This document shows positions 48,104 to 58,029 of a stretch of 64,000 bases of DNA, piece by piece; the stretch's first letter is position 1, and each line of letters starts with the position of its first letter. The notes under the pieces are model-generated. The model was given only the letters and a program-made list of their open reading frames with translations. It had not been told where the DNA came from and ran no database searches. Position numbers and translations under genes: made by a program. Source of the stretch: Marchantia polymorpha subsp. ruderalis (taxonomy: Eukaryota; Streptophyta; Marchantiopsida; Marchantiales; Marchantiaceae); NCBI GenBank assembly GCA_037833965.1, contig AP031358.1, positions 3,232,001 through 3,296,000 of the forward strand, in the 5' to 3' direction.

Positions 48104-48460
48104 TCAAGCTAAACGAATTACTCTCCATTCAATGCTCTCCTTGTATCTACCTATGGATAATTCTACCCTCCGTGGTAGTGTTTCTATCACTTCAGTTTGC
48201 CCGTTTGGCAATTCAACTTCTTCACTCACGTCCTTCATCAACATCAAACCTAACTTCGTAGCAACACTCCTTGATAAAAAATTCTCAGTTGCTCCAGGAT
48301 CAATTAAAACTCTCACCTTGTGTCCTTCCATGAAACCATCAGTGACAATGAGTTGAGCTTGCTTTTTACTCCTTCCATGAGCTCCCAACCATTGCGTTCT
48401 TCCAACCTCGTCTTTTCTTCGCTTTGTAGAACCAGTTAGGCCGTGAGGCAAGATTACTGG
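48104..48460 (-). pseudogene. CV-1 aspartic protease region
   Basis: Contains the retroviral-type catalytic box in VLIDPGATENF (48281-48309; the usual serine after D is P here) and the flap/second strand region through GQTEVIETLPRRVELSIG to the ILGMPW block just downstream. It ends at TGA 48104-48106, where CV-2 has CGA, so the lesion is one base. In frame with the RT segment. Confidence 0.9.
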
Positions 48461-48489
48461 TGATCTTCGTTTCTCGAAATTGCTTCCTC

Positions 48490-49617
48490 CACCTCTTCAT
48501 ACTCTATCCCCTCCATATTGTTGAACGGTCGTCGCTGCATGGGCCGTCCTCCTTGTTGTGTCGGCCAAACTAGAAAAAACTTGGCTATGTGACGCATTTG
48601 TCCACATGCATAGCATTGGCGATTGTCACAAACTCCAGCTCCTCCTCAAACCATTCCATTATTTGCATAACCTTCTTGCAAATTTGGAACTCCTGGTCGC
48701 CTAATCTCACCTCCAAATCTTGGTGGTGGTCCTCTTGTTGGTGCAAAACCTTCTCTACGTCAAAGGTTTCCCAACTCCATCAGTGTTGGACCAGATGGAT
48801 CTCTAAAATTGCTCACTGGTTCACCGTGTGTGACACCAAAAGCACCCGAAATTCGTTGAGCACTTGCGATTGCTTCATTCACAGTAGATGGATTGCTTAC
48901 CATCACCTCCTTTCGAATTTGATCTTTCAAGCCTCGTTTGAACACGTCCAAGGCTTCAGCTCTACTCATATCCATGATAGATACTTGAAGATCACGAAAT
49001 TCTTCAACGTACTCATGAATACCTCCTTTCTGCTTCAGATCCCACAACTTCATTCTTGCAGTTTGAAGAGAATCCACCGCTTGAAAATTTTACAGAAGTC
49101 CTCCTTGCATTCCACTCCACGAAATGGTAGCACCTCGTTCTGAAAGCATTCTCTCCCATGTTGTGTACCATGTGAGAGCCTTATCCGTAAGATAAGATCT
49201 CATGAACATTCCTGCAATATAATCAGAAACATGAAAATGGGATAAATAAATATTCATCCTCATAATCCATCCCTCTAACACTCCCATTGCTCTACTCCCT
49301 TTGTAAGCTTCCACCTTACAGGATTTTCCCATTCGAAGCAAAAGATTTGCTTGATCTTCAATCTCTTGAAGACGTCTCCTATTTGCCTCTGCTGCATCAA
49401 TAGGAGTTGGTTCTGGCTGAACTTGGGAAGCTTGAACTTGGGGTTCAACTTCCATCTCTTTAACTCTCTCTCTCTCTACTTTCTCACTCTCCAATGCGAA
49501 GATTTTATCTTCCATGGCTTGCTGCTTGGTATGCCCATCTACTATCGCTTTTCTCAACTCCTTCATCTCCGCCATGATTGCATTGAGAACCTCACCCAAA
49601 TCAATTGATGTTCCCAT
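48490..49617 (-). pseudogene. CV-1 gag with zinc knuckle
   Basis: Starts ATG 49617 (MGTSIDLGEVLNAIMAEMKE), with a charged/coiled N-terminal part, then the retrotransposon gag domain (YIAGMFMRSYLTDKALTWYTTW; then after a stop near 49090, MKLWDLKQKGGIHEYVEEFRDL and ALDVFKRGLKDQIRKEVM). The zinc knuckle is at about 48619-48575: CYACGQMRHIAKFF, where the last cysteine of C-X2-C-X4-H-X4-C is replaced by F; CV-2 keeps that cysteine. Stops near 49090, 48760 and 48650 break the frame. Gag would form the particle and bind RNA. Confidence 0.9.
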
Positions 49618-49634
49618 GCTTTCTCACACTCCCT

Positions 49635-50067
49635 CTAATACAAAGTGAGTATAATCACTATGTGATCTCTCAACAAAGGAGTCACAAAAGGTGCAGGTGA
49701 CTCTATCACAGCTCTATAGTACTCCTCTCCATAATTCCTCACAAGAAAATCTCTCCATATCTTCTTCTGTCTATATACTGTTCTAATCTCTACATAAGTG
49801 CTGAATCGAACCGGGACAGGTGGTTCGCGATTCAAATCCATGAAACAATCAGTATAGAATGTATATAGTACAATCCCAAGTCTCTCCATAAGTAACTACT
49901 GGAAGAATCAGTGGCACTCTTGACTCCATCACTCTAGTCATAAAATCTGCACCCCAACAAGCCACAAAGTACATTCGAAAATGATGTTTCTCCATGTAAC
50001 GAAGGTGAATATCGAATAGTTTAGGAATTGGCCAGTGCGGTACTGGATTCCTGTCAATCCCGTTCAT
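49635..50067 (-). pseudogene. Extra open frame between primer site and gag (CV-1)
   Basis: From ATG 50067 (MNGIDRNPVPHWPIPKLFD) to a stop at 49635, only 18 bases before the gag ATG. It reads YMEKHHFRMYFVACWGADFM, then a 10-base length difference near 49890 relative to CV-2 shifts frame, and it resumes TDCFMDLNREPPVPVRFSTYVEIRTVYRQ...WRDFLVRNYGEEYYRAVIESP. CV-2 has the same frame without the break (56055-56447). No domain recognised. It is rich in aromatic residues and looks like a compact globular protein. Ordinary plant chromoviruses go from leader to gag without this. Confidence 0.7.
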
Positions 50068-50218
50068 ATGTGCAAAAACACAATTTCCCCCTTCCACCTC
50101 TCTCTACATGCAGATGAATGACCTCTGCCAGCCTCTATACACTCTCAAGACTACACTCCATCATCACTCACTTGCTATTCCATGAGGGGTAATCCACACT
50201 CAAGGAAAGAGCAAGGTC

Positions 50219-50229
50219 GCTCTGAACCA
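50219..50229 (-). promoter_or_regulatory. CV-1 primer binding site (initiator tRNA-Met type)
   Basis: One base inside the 5' LTR the minus strand reads TGGTTCAGAGC, one base short of the iMet complement TGGTATCAGAGC. CV-2 has TGATATTAGAGC (two transitions). The consensus of the two points to initiator tRNA-Met priming. Confidence 0.85.
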
Positions 50230-50230
50230 T

Positions 50231-50638
50231 TGTCACACTAGGGTTTAGAGAGAAGTTCACTCGAAAATAGAAACGTAAACTCTGAAGATGAAAGATACCA
50301 AGAATGGTTCTCCTCTCCCTTATATAGCTCTCACCAACAAGTACAAGGTGATAAGATCTAATCCCCACCATCCATCCCACTCTTAGTGGATGGATGACGT
50401 GGCGGATAACCCTAACAAGCACACGGATCGCTCACGTGGCGCACCCAACTAACACACTCAATCCTTACCTACAAGCACACGGATTGCTGACGTGGCACTA
50501 TCAACTAACACATCCACTCTGTACCTACCAAGTGCGCGGATTGCTGACGTGGCAGCTATGACTAATGCACACTAAAGTATCTACATCAATATTCAGAGTA
50601 ACCTCTACTTTAGTTCTAACTAACTAAAGATGGTTACA
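50231..50638 (-). repeat. CV-1 5' LTR (408 bp)
   Basis: TGTCACACTAGGG... to ...GATGGTTACA in plus coordinates. On the minus strand the promoter box CTATATAAG is at 50319-50327. Upstream of it (higher coordinates) are three diverged repeats of about 55-65 bp, each with an ACACGGAT(T/C)GCT-GACGTGG-type core; GACGTGGC motifs occur at about 50396 and in the three repeats to 50555. About 10 differences by eye from the 3' LTR. Confidence 0.95.
50395..50560 (-). promoter_or_regulatory. ACGT-core (bZIP-type) motif array in LTR U3
   Basis: GACGTGGC (minus strand GCCACGTC) occurs repeatedly upstream of the TATA box: near 50396, 50431 (CACGTGGC variant), 50487 and 50543. The same array is in every CV LTR of the window. 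GCCACGTC matches the ACGT-core sites bound by plant bZIP factors (G-box/ABRE class). Confidence 0.6.
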
Positions 50639-51132
50639 CAAGGGTACAAAATCAAGAAAAGATATCAAAATTTTTGAGTTCTTTATTTGCAAATTGTGTC
50701 AAGTCAAAAGCGTATTTTTGAAAGAGACCTTTTGAGTTTTTTCCCTTATGGAATTCCCGTATTAGTGTGATGGATTTTTGTTGCTTGCAGCCATAAACCC
50801 GACACCTTCTTCAGCGGCTGTTTTACTCCAAACATATTTGGCGATCATTCTGGGAAAAGCTCAAGGCTAGCAAAAGCGCCGAGGATGTTAGAAAGTCATT
50901 TTGTAACCGGTGTTTCAGGAGTAGAAGTGTTTTCTACTAGTGCAGTTGTTGTAGAGTCTCACAAGATTGAGAGTGCGGCTTCAAATGCAATACACAACTT
51001 GAAGCCTTTGATGGTAAAAAATGTTGATGGAGGAACTGCATGAATCTCTGAAATTTTCCTATAGATGTGAATACATAAGAGACCGTGGATGTAGAGTAAA
51101 AAATTTATAAATTTCAACCGACTATAACTTCT
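50639..51132. repeat. Left arm (inner part) and spacer of the old inverted repeat
   Basis: 50639-50860 aligns in reverse with 57239-57040 (GTACAAAATCAA, TATTAGTGTGATGGATTTTTGTTGC, CCGACACC). 50860-51132 would be spacer between arms. CV-2 is inserted at 51133. Confidence 0.7.
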
Positions 51133-51540
51133 TGTAACACTAGGGTTTAGAGAGAAGTTCACTCGAAGATAGAAATATAAACTCTGAAGATCAGAGATAC
51201 CAAGAATGGTTCTCCTCTCTCTTATATAGATCTCACAAACAAGTACAAGGAGATAAGATCTTATCCCCATCATCCATCCCACTCCTAGTGGATGGATGAC
51301 GTGGCGGATAACCTAACAAGCACACGGATCGTTGATGTGGCGCTCCTAACTAACACACTCAATCCTTACCTAACAAGCATACGGATCGCTGACGTGGCAC
51401 TGTCAACTAGCACACCTACTCTCTACCTACCAAGCGCGCGGATCGCTGACGTGGCAGCTACGACTAGTGTACCCTAAAGTATCTATATCAGCATTTAGAG
51501 TAACCTCTACTTTAGTTCCTACTAACTAAAGATGGATACA
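51133..51540 (-). repeat. CV-2 3' LTR
   Basis: TGTAACACTAGGG... to ...GATGGATACA (the terminal GGTTACA has become GGATACA). A polypurine tract follows at 51541-51555. Confidence 0.95.
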
Positions 51541-51553
51541 AACCTCCCTCCTT

Positions 51554-51899
51554 TTAAGATACAACGTCCTCGTTGCACATACATTCAAACTCCTGAACTA
51601 TCAAAGGTGCATTTGCTAAATTTTGAGTTGGTTTCCAAGTTGGTTCATATGATGAATAGCCTTTCCGTTGAATCAAATACTTTACTTTGGGATACTTATG
51701 ACCTCGAATACGTTTCTCGAGTATCTTTTCTACCTCAAACTCCTCATGATCTGCTATCAAGGTTGGAAGAGGAGGTGGTGCTGGTTGATTGGTGAAGTGT
51801 TTGGGTCAAACAACACTTTGCTTAAACCATGATTCGCAAAATCTGCATCTAGATACAATTGAGCTAGTTGTGGAGCTGTTACCGTTTTTGTGGTTGGCC
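51554..51899 (-). pseudogene. CV-2 chromodomain joined to integrase core by deletion
   Basis: Chromodomain EFEVEKILEKRIRGHKY and YLIQRKGYSSYEPTWKP at about 51725-51580. From about 51810 the sequence jumps to the part equivalent to CV-1 45926 onward (integrase core near the second catalytic aspartate), so the C-terminal integrase is missing. The LT LTR interrupts at 51900. Confidence 0.85.
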
Positions 51900-52759
51900 T
51901 GCAACCTCCGGGTTGACTCTCACTCAGGTTTACCTCTGATGGTTTTGTGGTAGCGCATCATGGTTCTAGAAGATTAGGATTCATACTCTCACTCATGTCC
52001 CAAACACCTTCTCTCACAAACTCTCATGTATCACTCCAACTCACACACAAACTCTCCTCACATCACCCTCTTCACATAAACGCAAACACACGTTGATACT
52101 CCAAGATACTCAAAAAACTTCACTCCTTCATTACTGAAACAAGTCCTCACACATGACTCTCCAAACTTGCCTGAGAGTTGCTACTCTACCTCTCTATTTA
52201 TACTACTTGAGAAGTTACCATAGTAACATGTGGTAATTTTTCCTAACTTACTTTTACCTAGGTAAGTTTGACTAACCCTCTCTATGTGGCAACATGCCAT
52301 TGGTCTAGCTAAACCTTGTAGAAGTTTCCAGAATCCAAGGTTGAGGTGGCGACATGCCATTGGAAACTTTTAAACTTCTACAAGCTTCTTAGCCACCAAG
52401 TCAACATTAGACTTAGTCTAGCCAATCATCTTTCATACATTTAGTCAAACCAATCAAATCCAAGCTTCTAGTCAAATATCTAATCACTTGGAATCTAGAA
52501 CTTTTGTATAAGACAAAATAGAAGTGCTCACTCTTTGTAAAAGACAAAATAGAAGTGCTCACTTCATTCTTCTACAACTCCGCTAATTATTCCGCCAACT
52601 ATAGACATTGTAGCTAGACTTAGTCATGACTAGATAAACTTAGTTATAATTAACTAATTTAGTCATAACTAGCTAGTCTTAGCTATGCCTTGGCTAATCA
52701 TCCTTAATCACTTGACCACTTCTAAGACTTAGTACATATGTGCAACATCCGGTCTTACA
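51900..52759 (-). mobile_element. LT-family solo LTR inside CV-2
   Basis: 860 bp, TGCAACCTCCGGG... to ...GGTCTTACA, flanked by GGCC at 51896-51899 and 52760-52763. The CV-1 counterpart of the empty site (GGTTGGCCTGATGTGAATC, about 46010-46028) confirms the insertion point in integrase. A duplicated segment (AGACAAAATAGAAGTGCTCAC at about 52513 and 52542) makes it longer than the other copies. Minus-strand TATAAATAGAGAGG box at about 52190-52203. Confidence 0.9.
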
Positions 52760-54990
52760 GGCCTAATATGAATCATCTTGCTCAGCTTATCCACAAAAAC
52801 CAACATTGAATCATGTCCTAACAAAATTTTGGGTAACTCACATACAAGATCCACGGTGACATGTTCTCACTGTTGTTCGGGAATAGGAAGAGGCTGTAAT
52901 AAACCCGCTGGTTTTTGATTACTTGCCTTGTTTGGTTGACAAGCAACACAACTTTGAACATAAGACTCCACATCCTCACATATTTTGAGCCAATAGTACA
53001 CTCGTTGTATACTCTTCTCGGTTTTCTCCACTCCCACATGACCTGCAATGGCTGTGTCATGACTTTCAGCCAAAATCAATGTGCGCAAATCTTAATTTTG
53101 TGGAATTCATATACACTGTTTATAGAATGCCAAACCTCAAGATTTCTCTACCTTTCAAATTTGTAGTGCCCGATTGATCTCTTCATCCTTCTTTGTGGCT
53201 TGTGTCATCTTGCTCCATCAATAAGCCTGAATTTTCACTTTTGCAACATGATTCAAACAAACCATGCGTGTGAGAGCATCTACAAGTTGCTTCTTTCCCT
53301 CCACATACTGAATCTTCATGTTGAAGCGTTGACGCCACTCTGTACATTGAATTTTTCGTTTGGACAGATACTTCTGAGTTTTCAAATAAACCAAGGCTTT
53401 ATGATCGGTCTCCATCACAAACTCCTTATCACCCAAGTAATGCTTCCAATGTTTGGTTGCCAACACAATGGCTGACTCCTCCCGTTCAGTCGTGTGATAA
53501 TTTTGTTCCGCTGCCACCAACTTTTGAGAATAGATAGCAAGTGGATGCCATCCATCCTTCCATTCTTCTTGAAGTATGCCACCTACTGTTGTACCTGATG
53601 CGTCGGTAGCCAACTTAATTAGGTGGTTAGGATCATATCACTTGAGGATAGGTGCGTGTAATAAAGCATCTTTCATTGCTTGAAAAGCTAACTCTTGAGC
53701 TGTTCCCCATCTCCATTTTTGACCTTTTCCTAACATAGAAGTCCAGGCTTGAGCTAGGCGAGCAAATCCTTTCACAAATCTACGATAGAATCCAGTGAGC
53801 CCTAGAAAACTCTTCAACTGAGTTTGATCCTAAGGTGCTGTCCATTTTTGAATGGCATTTATCTTCTCACTTATCACTTGGATTACTGCAACTGTAACTT
53901 TATGACCCAAGTAATCTACTTTTGACTTGCCAAATTCACACTTTGAAGCTTTGGCATACAATTGATTGTCTCTCAAAACTTGAAGTACCTCTCGTAAATG
54001 ACTTCTATGATCACTTAAAGTTTTGCTATACACCAATATATCATCTAGAAAAACAATGACTGATTTATCTAGATAAGGGCAAAAGATATCGTTCATCAAT
54101 CTCATGAATGTAGCTGGTGCATTAGTGAGACCAAAAAGCATCACTAGATACTCAAAGTGACCATACCTAGTACAAAAAGTTGTCTTGTGGACATCTTCAT
54201 CTGCAATTCGAATTTGATTAAAGCTGCTTCTCAAATCTAACTTGATGAAGTACTTCGCTCCTTGAAGTTGATCAAACAAATCATCCATACGAGGTAATGG
54301 ATATTTTTTTTTCACCGTGTCCTGATTCAACCCTTGATAATCAATGCATAGTCTCATGGATCCATCCTTCTTCTTCACAAAGAGCACTAGAGCTTCATAA
54401 GGTGAAACACTTGGTTGAATGAATCCCTTGGTTAACATCTACTCCACTTGAGCTTTGCATTCTTCCAATTCGTTTGGAGCCAAACGATATGGAGCTTTGC
54501 AAGTTGGTATACTTCCAAGTATCACCTCAATCTTGTGATCTACTCGTCTCTTTGGTGGTAATCCTGCAGGTAGATCATCTGGAAAAACATCTTTATACTC
54601 CATAAAAATGACGTTCAAGGACTCCGAGATGTAAAGTTTGTCTGTGAATCCAATATCTCTTATAAGTCTAAGAAAACATACATCATCTCTAGAAATGGAT
54701 GTTGTACCCATCACAAAGAGGGATAAATTCCTATTCTGAGATCAAATTCTATCTCCATAGATCTTCAAATCATTATTTGTAATTACTTTTCTTCTCCAAT
54801 CTACCTCATGATTATATTGCTCCATCCATGACATTCCAAGGATGACATCATATCGAGATAAACGAATTACTCTCCATTCAATGCTCTCCTTGTATCTACA
54901 TATGGATAATTCCACACTCCGTGGTAGTGTATCTATCACTTAAGTTTGCCAGTTTGGCAATTCTACTTCTTCACTCACGTCCTTCATCAA
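52760..54990 (-). pseudogene. CV-2 integrase core, RNase H, reverse transcriptase, protease remnants
   Basis: Pieces in the same order as CV-1: integrase zinc finger ([27 protein letters not shown]) near 53050-52900; RNase H ([38 protein letters not shown]) 53613-53218; reverse transcriptase 54438-53830 with FLDDILVYS near 54050; the linker to protease 54714-54439; protease C-terminal part 54939-54742 (SICRYKESIEWRVIRLSRYDVILGMSW). Several stops and frame changes lie between pieces. At the position of the CV-1 TGA, CV-2 has an arginine codon. Confidence 0.9.
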
Positions 54991-55239
54991 CATCAAACTT
55001 AACTTCATAGCAACATTCTTTGATAGAAAATTCTCAGTTGCTCCAGTATCAATTAAAACTCTCACCTTGTGTCCTTCCATGAAACCATCAGTGACAATGA
55101 GTTGAGCTTGCTTCTTACTCCTTCCATGAGCTCACAACCATTGCCTTCTTCCAACCTCGCCTTTTCTTCGCTTTGTAGAATCAGTAAGGCCGCGAGGCAA
55201 GATTACTGGTGATCTTCGTAACCTGAAACTTCTTCCTCC

Positions 55240-56014
55240 ATCTCTTCATACTCTATCCCCTCCATGTTGTTGAACTGTCGTCGTTGCATGGGCCGTCCTC
55301 CTTGTGGTGTTGGCCAAATCCGACAAAACTTGGCAATGTGACCCATTCATCCACATGCATAGCATTGACGATTGTCACGAACTCCAGCTACTCCTCGAAC
55401 CATTCCATTATTTGTATAAACTTCTTGCAAATTTGGAACTACTGGTCGCCGAATCTCACCTCCAAATCTTGGTGGTGGTCCTCTTGTTGGTGCAAAACCT
55501 TCTTTACGACAAAGATTTCCCAACTCCATCGATGTTGGGCTAGATGGATCTCAAAAATTACTTACTGGTTCACCGTGTGTGACAACAAAAGCACCCGAAA
55601 TTAGTTGAGCAATTGCGATTACTTCATTCACAATAGATTGATTGCTTACCATCACCTCCTTTTGAATTCGATCCTTCAAGCCTCGTTTGAACACGTCTAA
55701 GACTTCAGCTCCACTCATATCCATGATAGATACTTGAAGATCACAAAATTCTTCAATATATTCATGAATATCTCCTTTCTGTTTCAGATTCCACAACTTC
55801 ATTCTTGTAGTTTGAAGAAAGTCCATCGCTTGAAAATTTTGCAAAAGTCCTTCTCTCCACTTTTTTCTCTCTCTACTTTCTCACTCTCTAATGCGAAGAT
55901 TTTATCTTCCATGGCTTGCTGCTTGGTATGACCATCCACTATTGTTTTTCTCTACTCTTTCATCTCCAACATGATTGCATTGAGAACCTCACCCATATTG
56001 ATTGATGTCCCCAT
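55240..56014 (-). pseudogene. CV-2 gag remnant with zinc knuckle
   Basis: ATG at 56014 (MGTSINMGEVLNAIM), short N-terminal part, then a deletion junction near 55855, then MKLWNLKQKGDIHEYIEEF and VLDVFKRGLKDRIQKEVMV. The zinc knuckle near 55380-55335 reads CYACG, a TGA, MGHIAKFC, so all four metal ligands are present but a stop lies inside. Confidence 0.9.
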
Positions 56015-56054
56015 GTTTTCTCGCACTCACTCAAATACAAAGTGAGTATAATCA

Positions 56055-56447
56055 CTAAATGATCAAAGGAGCTACAAAAGGTTCAGGAGATTTTATCACA
56101 ACTTTATAGTAATCCTCTTCATAATTCCTCACAAAAAAATCTCTCCATATCCTCTTCTGTCGGTATACTGTTCTAATTTCTACATAAATGTTGAATCGAA
56201 CCGGGATGGGTAATTTGCGATTCAAATCCATGAAACATTCAGTATAGAATGTATATAGTACAATCTCAAGTCTCTTCATAAGTAGAATCAATGACACTTT
56301 CGACTCCATCACTCTAGTCATAAAATCTGCACCCCAACAAGCCACAAGGTATATACAAAAATGATGTTTCTCCATGCAACGAAGGTGAATATCAAATAGG
56401 TTAGGAATTGGCCAGTGCGGTACTGGATTCTTGTCAATACCGTCCAT
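56055..56447 (-). CDS. Extra open frame between primer site and gag (CV-2), intact
   Basis: 130 codons from ATG 56447 (MDGIDKNPVPHWPIPNLFD) to a stop 41 bases before the gag ATG. Conserved with CV-1 at the amino-acid level: MEKHHF, ACWGADFMTRVMES, TECFMDLN, PVRFNIYVEIRTVYRQKRIW, VIKSPEPFV. It is the only long frame of CV-2 without a stop, which is notable in an element whose gag and pol are riddled with them. Unknown function; no membrane segment or zinc ligand pattern stands out. It could be a leader protein or a fragment acquired from a host gene. Confidence 0.65.
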   Translation of the reverse strand: MDGIDKNPVPHWPIPNLFDIHLRCMEKHHFCIYLVACWGADFMTRVMESKVSLILLMKRLEIVLYTFYTECFMDLNRKLPIPVRFNIYVEIRTVYRQKRIWRDFFVRNYEEDYYKVVIKSPEPFVAPLII

Positions 56448-56599
56448 ATCTGCAAAACCACAATTTTCCCCCGTCCACCTCTCTCTACATGCAGATCAGT
56501 GACCTCTGCCAGCATCTATACACTCTCAAAACTGCACTCCATCATGAGTCATTTGTTATTCCATGAGGGGTAATCCACATTGAAGGAAAGAGCAAAGTT

Positions 56600-56611
56600 G
56601 CTCTAATATCA
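56600..56611 (-). promoter_or_regulatory. CV-2 primer binding site
   Basis: The minus strand reads TGATATTAGAGC one base inside the LTR; two C/T-type transitions away from the iMet complement TGGTATCAGAGC. Confidence 0.8.
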
Positions 56612-56612
56612 T

Positions 56613-57020
56613 TATAACACGAAGATTTAGAGAGAAGTTCACTCGAAGATAGAAATGTAAACTCTGAAGATCAGAGATACCAAGAATGGTTCTCCTCTCC
56701 CTTATATAGATCTCACGAACAAGTACAAGGAGATAAGATCTTATCCTCACCATCCATCCCACTCCTAGTGGATGGATGACGTGGCGGATAACCTAACAAG
56801 CACACGGATCGTTGATGTGGCGCTCCTAACTAACACACTCAATCTTTACCTAACAAGCATACGGATCGCTGACGTGGCACTATCAACTAGCACATCTACT
56901 CTCTACCTACCAAGCGCGCGGATCGATGACGTGGCAGCTACGACTAGTGTACTCTAAAGTATCTATATCAGCATTTAGAGTAACCTCTACTTTAGTTCCT
57001 ACTAACTAAATATGGTTACA
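56613..57020 (-). repeat. CV-2 5' LTR
   Basis: TATAACACGAAG... (TG end mutated to TA) to ...TATGGTTACA, 408 bp. Minus-strand CTATATAAG box at about 56699-56707, with ACGT-core motifs upstream as in CV-1. Confidence 0.95.
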
Positions 57021-57025
57021 CTTCT

Positions 57026-57510
57026 CAAGCGTATGTCCGTAGTCTGGGAAAAAGAGTTATTCAAAAAGGCGTCGGACCTATGACTGCTAGCAACAAAAAT
57101 TCATCACACTAATATGGCATTTCTTGAAGGTGAAAACACTCAGAAGATCTTTCTCAAAAAAATGCTCTCTACATAAAAAAAAATTGTGAATGAAGAGATT
57201 CAAAACTTTTGATCTCTTCAATTGATTTTGTACCCTGTGAACTTCAAAAAAACATAATTTTTTCTCTAGACATGATCTCTCAATGAAATTTGAATTGATA
57301 GATAGCTTATTTTACAATACACACTCATACAAATTTTTGAACGATAAATCAAAATAAAGAAAAATTAAAAAGTTGTACAAATTTGTCCGAGAGCAAACTT
57401 TTAGTACTTGTGCAAATTCTTTTAACTTCCAATACTCATTACTTCTATCTTCATATGATCTAGACTTGAAACAAAAACTGAAACACACCTCATCTTTTGC
57501 ACTACAATCA
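57026..57510. repeat. Right arm of the old inverted repeat
   Basis: Inverted partner of 33999-34460 plus 50639-50860. This arm is uninterrupted and preserves the empty CV-1 target (reverse of ...CACAGGGTACAAAATCAA... near 57239). Arms are clearly diverged with small gaps, so the repeat is old. Confidence 0.75.
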
Positions 57511-58020
57511 GCAAAAAGTTTGAAGAATGTTTTTCTGTTCCCAAGAAGACTTTTTTTTGAAACTAATGTCGTTTGGGAAAAAGAACACTTGTACTTACTA
57601 GCTACTCCGTTGGCTCAGTCAAATCCCGCAATATTCAATGTCAAGTCATCTAGAATAACAAGGAAATCTTGAAACACACAAAAATCCCAAAAAAATGGAA
57701 AAATTCTTTAATTGTCAACTCGTGAAAACGCAAAGTTAGGATTGAGCCGAATGAGCCATCCATTCTTTACTATATAGCTTTTCAAAAGAACTTTCAAAAG
57801 TACAACGTAGTACGTGAGTAGTGCAATTGTAGTACAACTTGAAAGTACGTGGTACAATTAACTCTAGTAGAACACGTAGTACAAGTTTGTAGGTAACTTG
57901 GAAATACGTACTACATTCAATAATAGTTATAGTAAACATTCATAGCATTCACACTATTAATGATTTTTCTCCCCAACTTATACTCACACGAAACACTAAC
58001 TTCATTATAGTCTCAAGCCT
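57511..58020. other. Unrecognised DNA with GTAC/ACGT repeats
   Basis: No gene. About 57780-57920 contains three or four diverged copies of a unit with ACTT(G)AAAGTACGT(G)GTAC, which may be subterminal repeats of the adjacent pogo-type element. The left inverted end of that element was not found. Confidence 0.4.
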
Positions 58021-58029
58021 TAAAGAAAC

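Larger units (their letters stand above)
34461..50638 (-). mobile_element. Ty3/gypsy chromovirus CV-1 (with nested E2 and E3)
   Basis: A complete LTR retrotransposon on the minus strand: 5' LTR 50231-50638, iMet-like primer site, extra open frame, gag, protease, RT, RNase H, integrase, chromodomain, purine tract, 3' LTR (34461-34669 plus 44811-45009, split by E2). Without E2/E3 it is about 6.0 kb. The target duplication is CAGGG before 34461 against CAAGG after 50638; comparison with the undisturbed inverted-repeat arm at 57230-57245 (CACAGGGTAC in reverse) supports CAGGG with one later extra A. LTRs differ by about 10 of 408 bases by eye. Coding parts have several stops, so this copy is dead but fairly young. 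Confidence 0.95.
51133..57020 (-). mobile_element. Ty3/gypsy chromovirus CV-2, decayed, with LT solo LTR inside
   Basis: LTRs 51133-51540 and 56613-57020, each 408 bp, flanked by perfect CTTCT duplications (51128-51132 and 57021-57025). About 15 differences between LTRs by eye. Relative to CV-1 it lacks about 660 bp between the chromodomain and the integrase core (junction near 51810) and about 370 bp in gag (junction near 55855), and carries an 860-bp LT LTR. Many stops. CV-1 and CV-2 LTRs are distinct subtypes (for example TTGATGTGGCGCTCCTAACT in CV-2). Confidence 0.95.

Noticed and set aside
51292-51477. Repetitive protein-like frame (RIVDVALLTNT...RIADVALSTST) also found near 56772
   Set aside because: It is the translation of the GACGTGGC repeat array of the chromovirus LTRs, not a gene.
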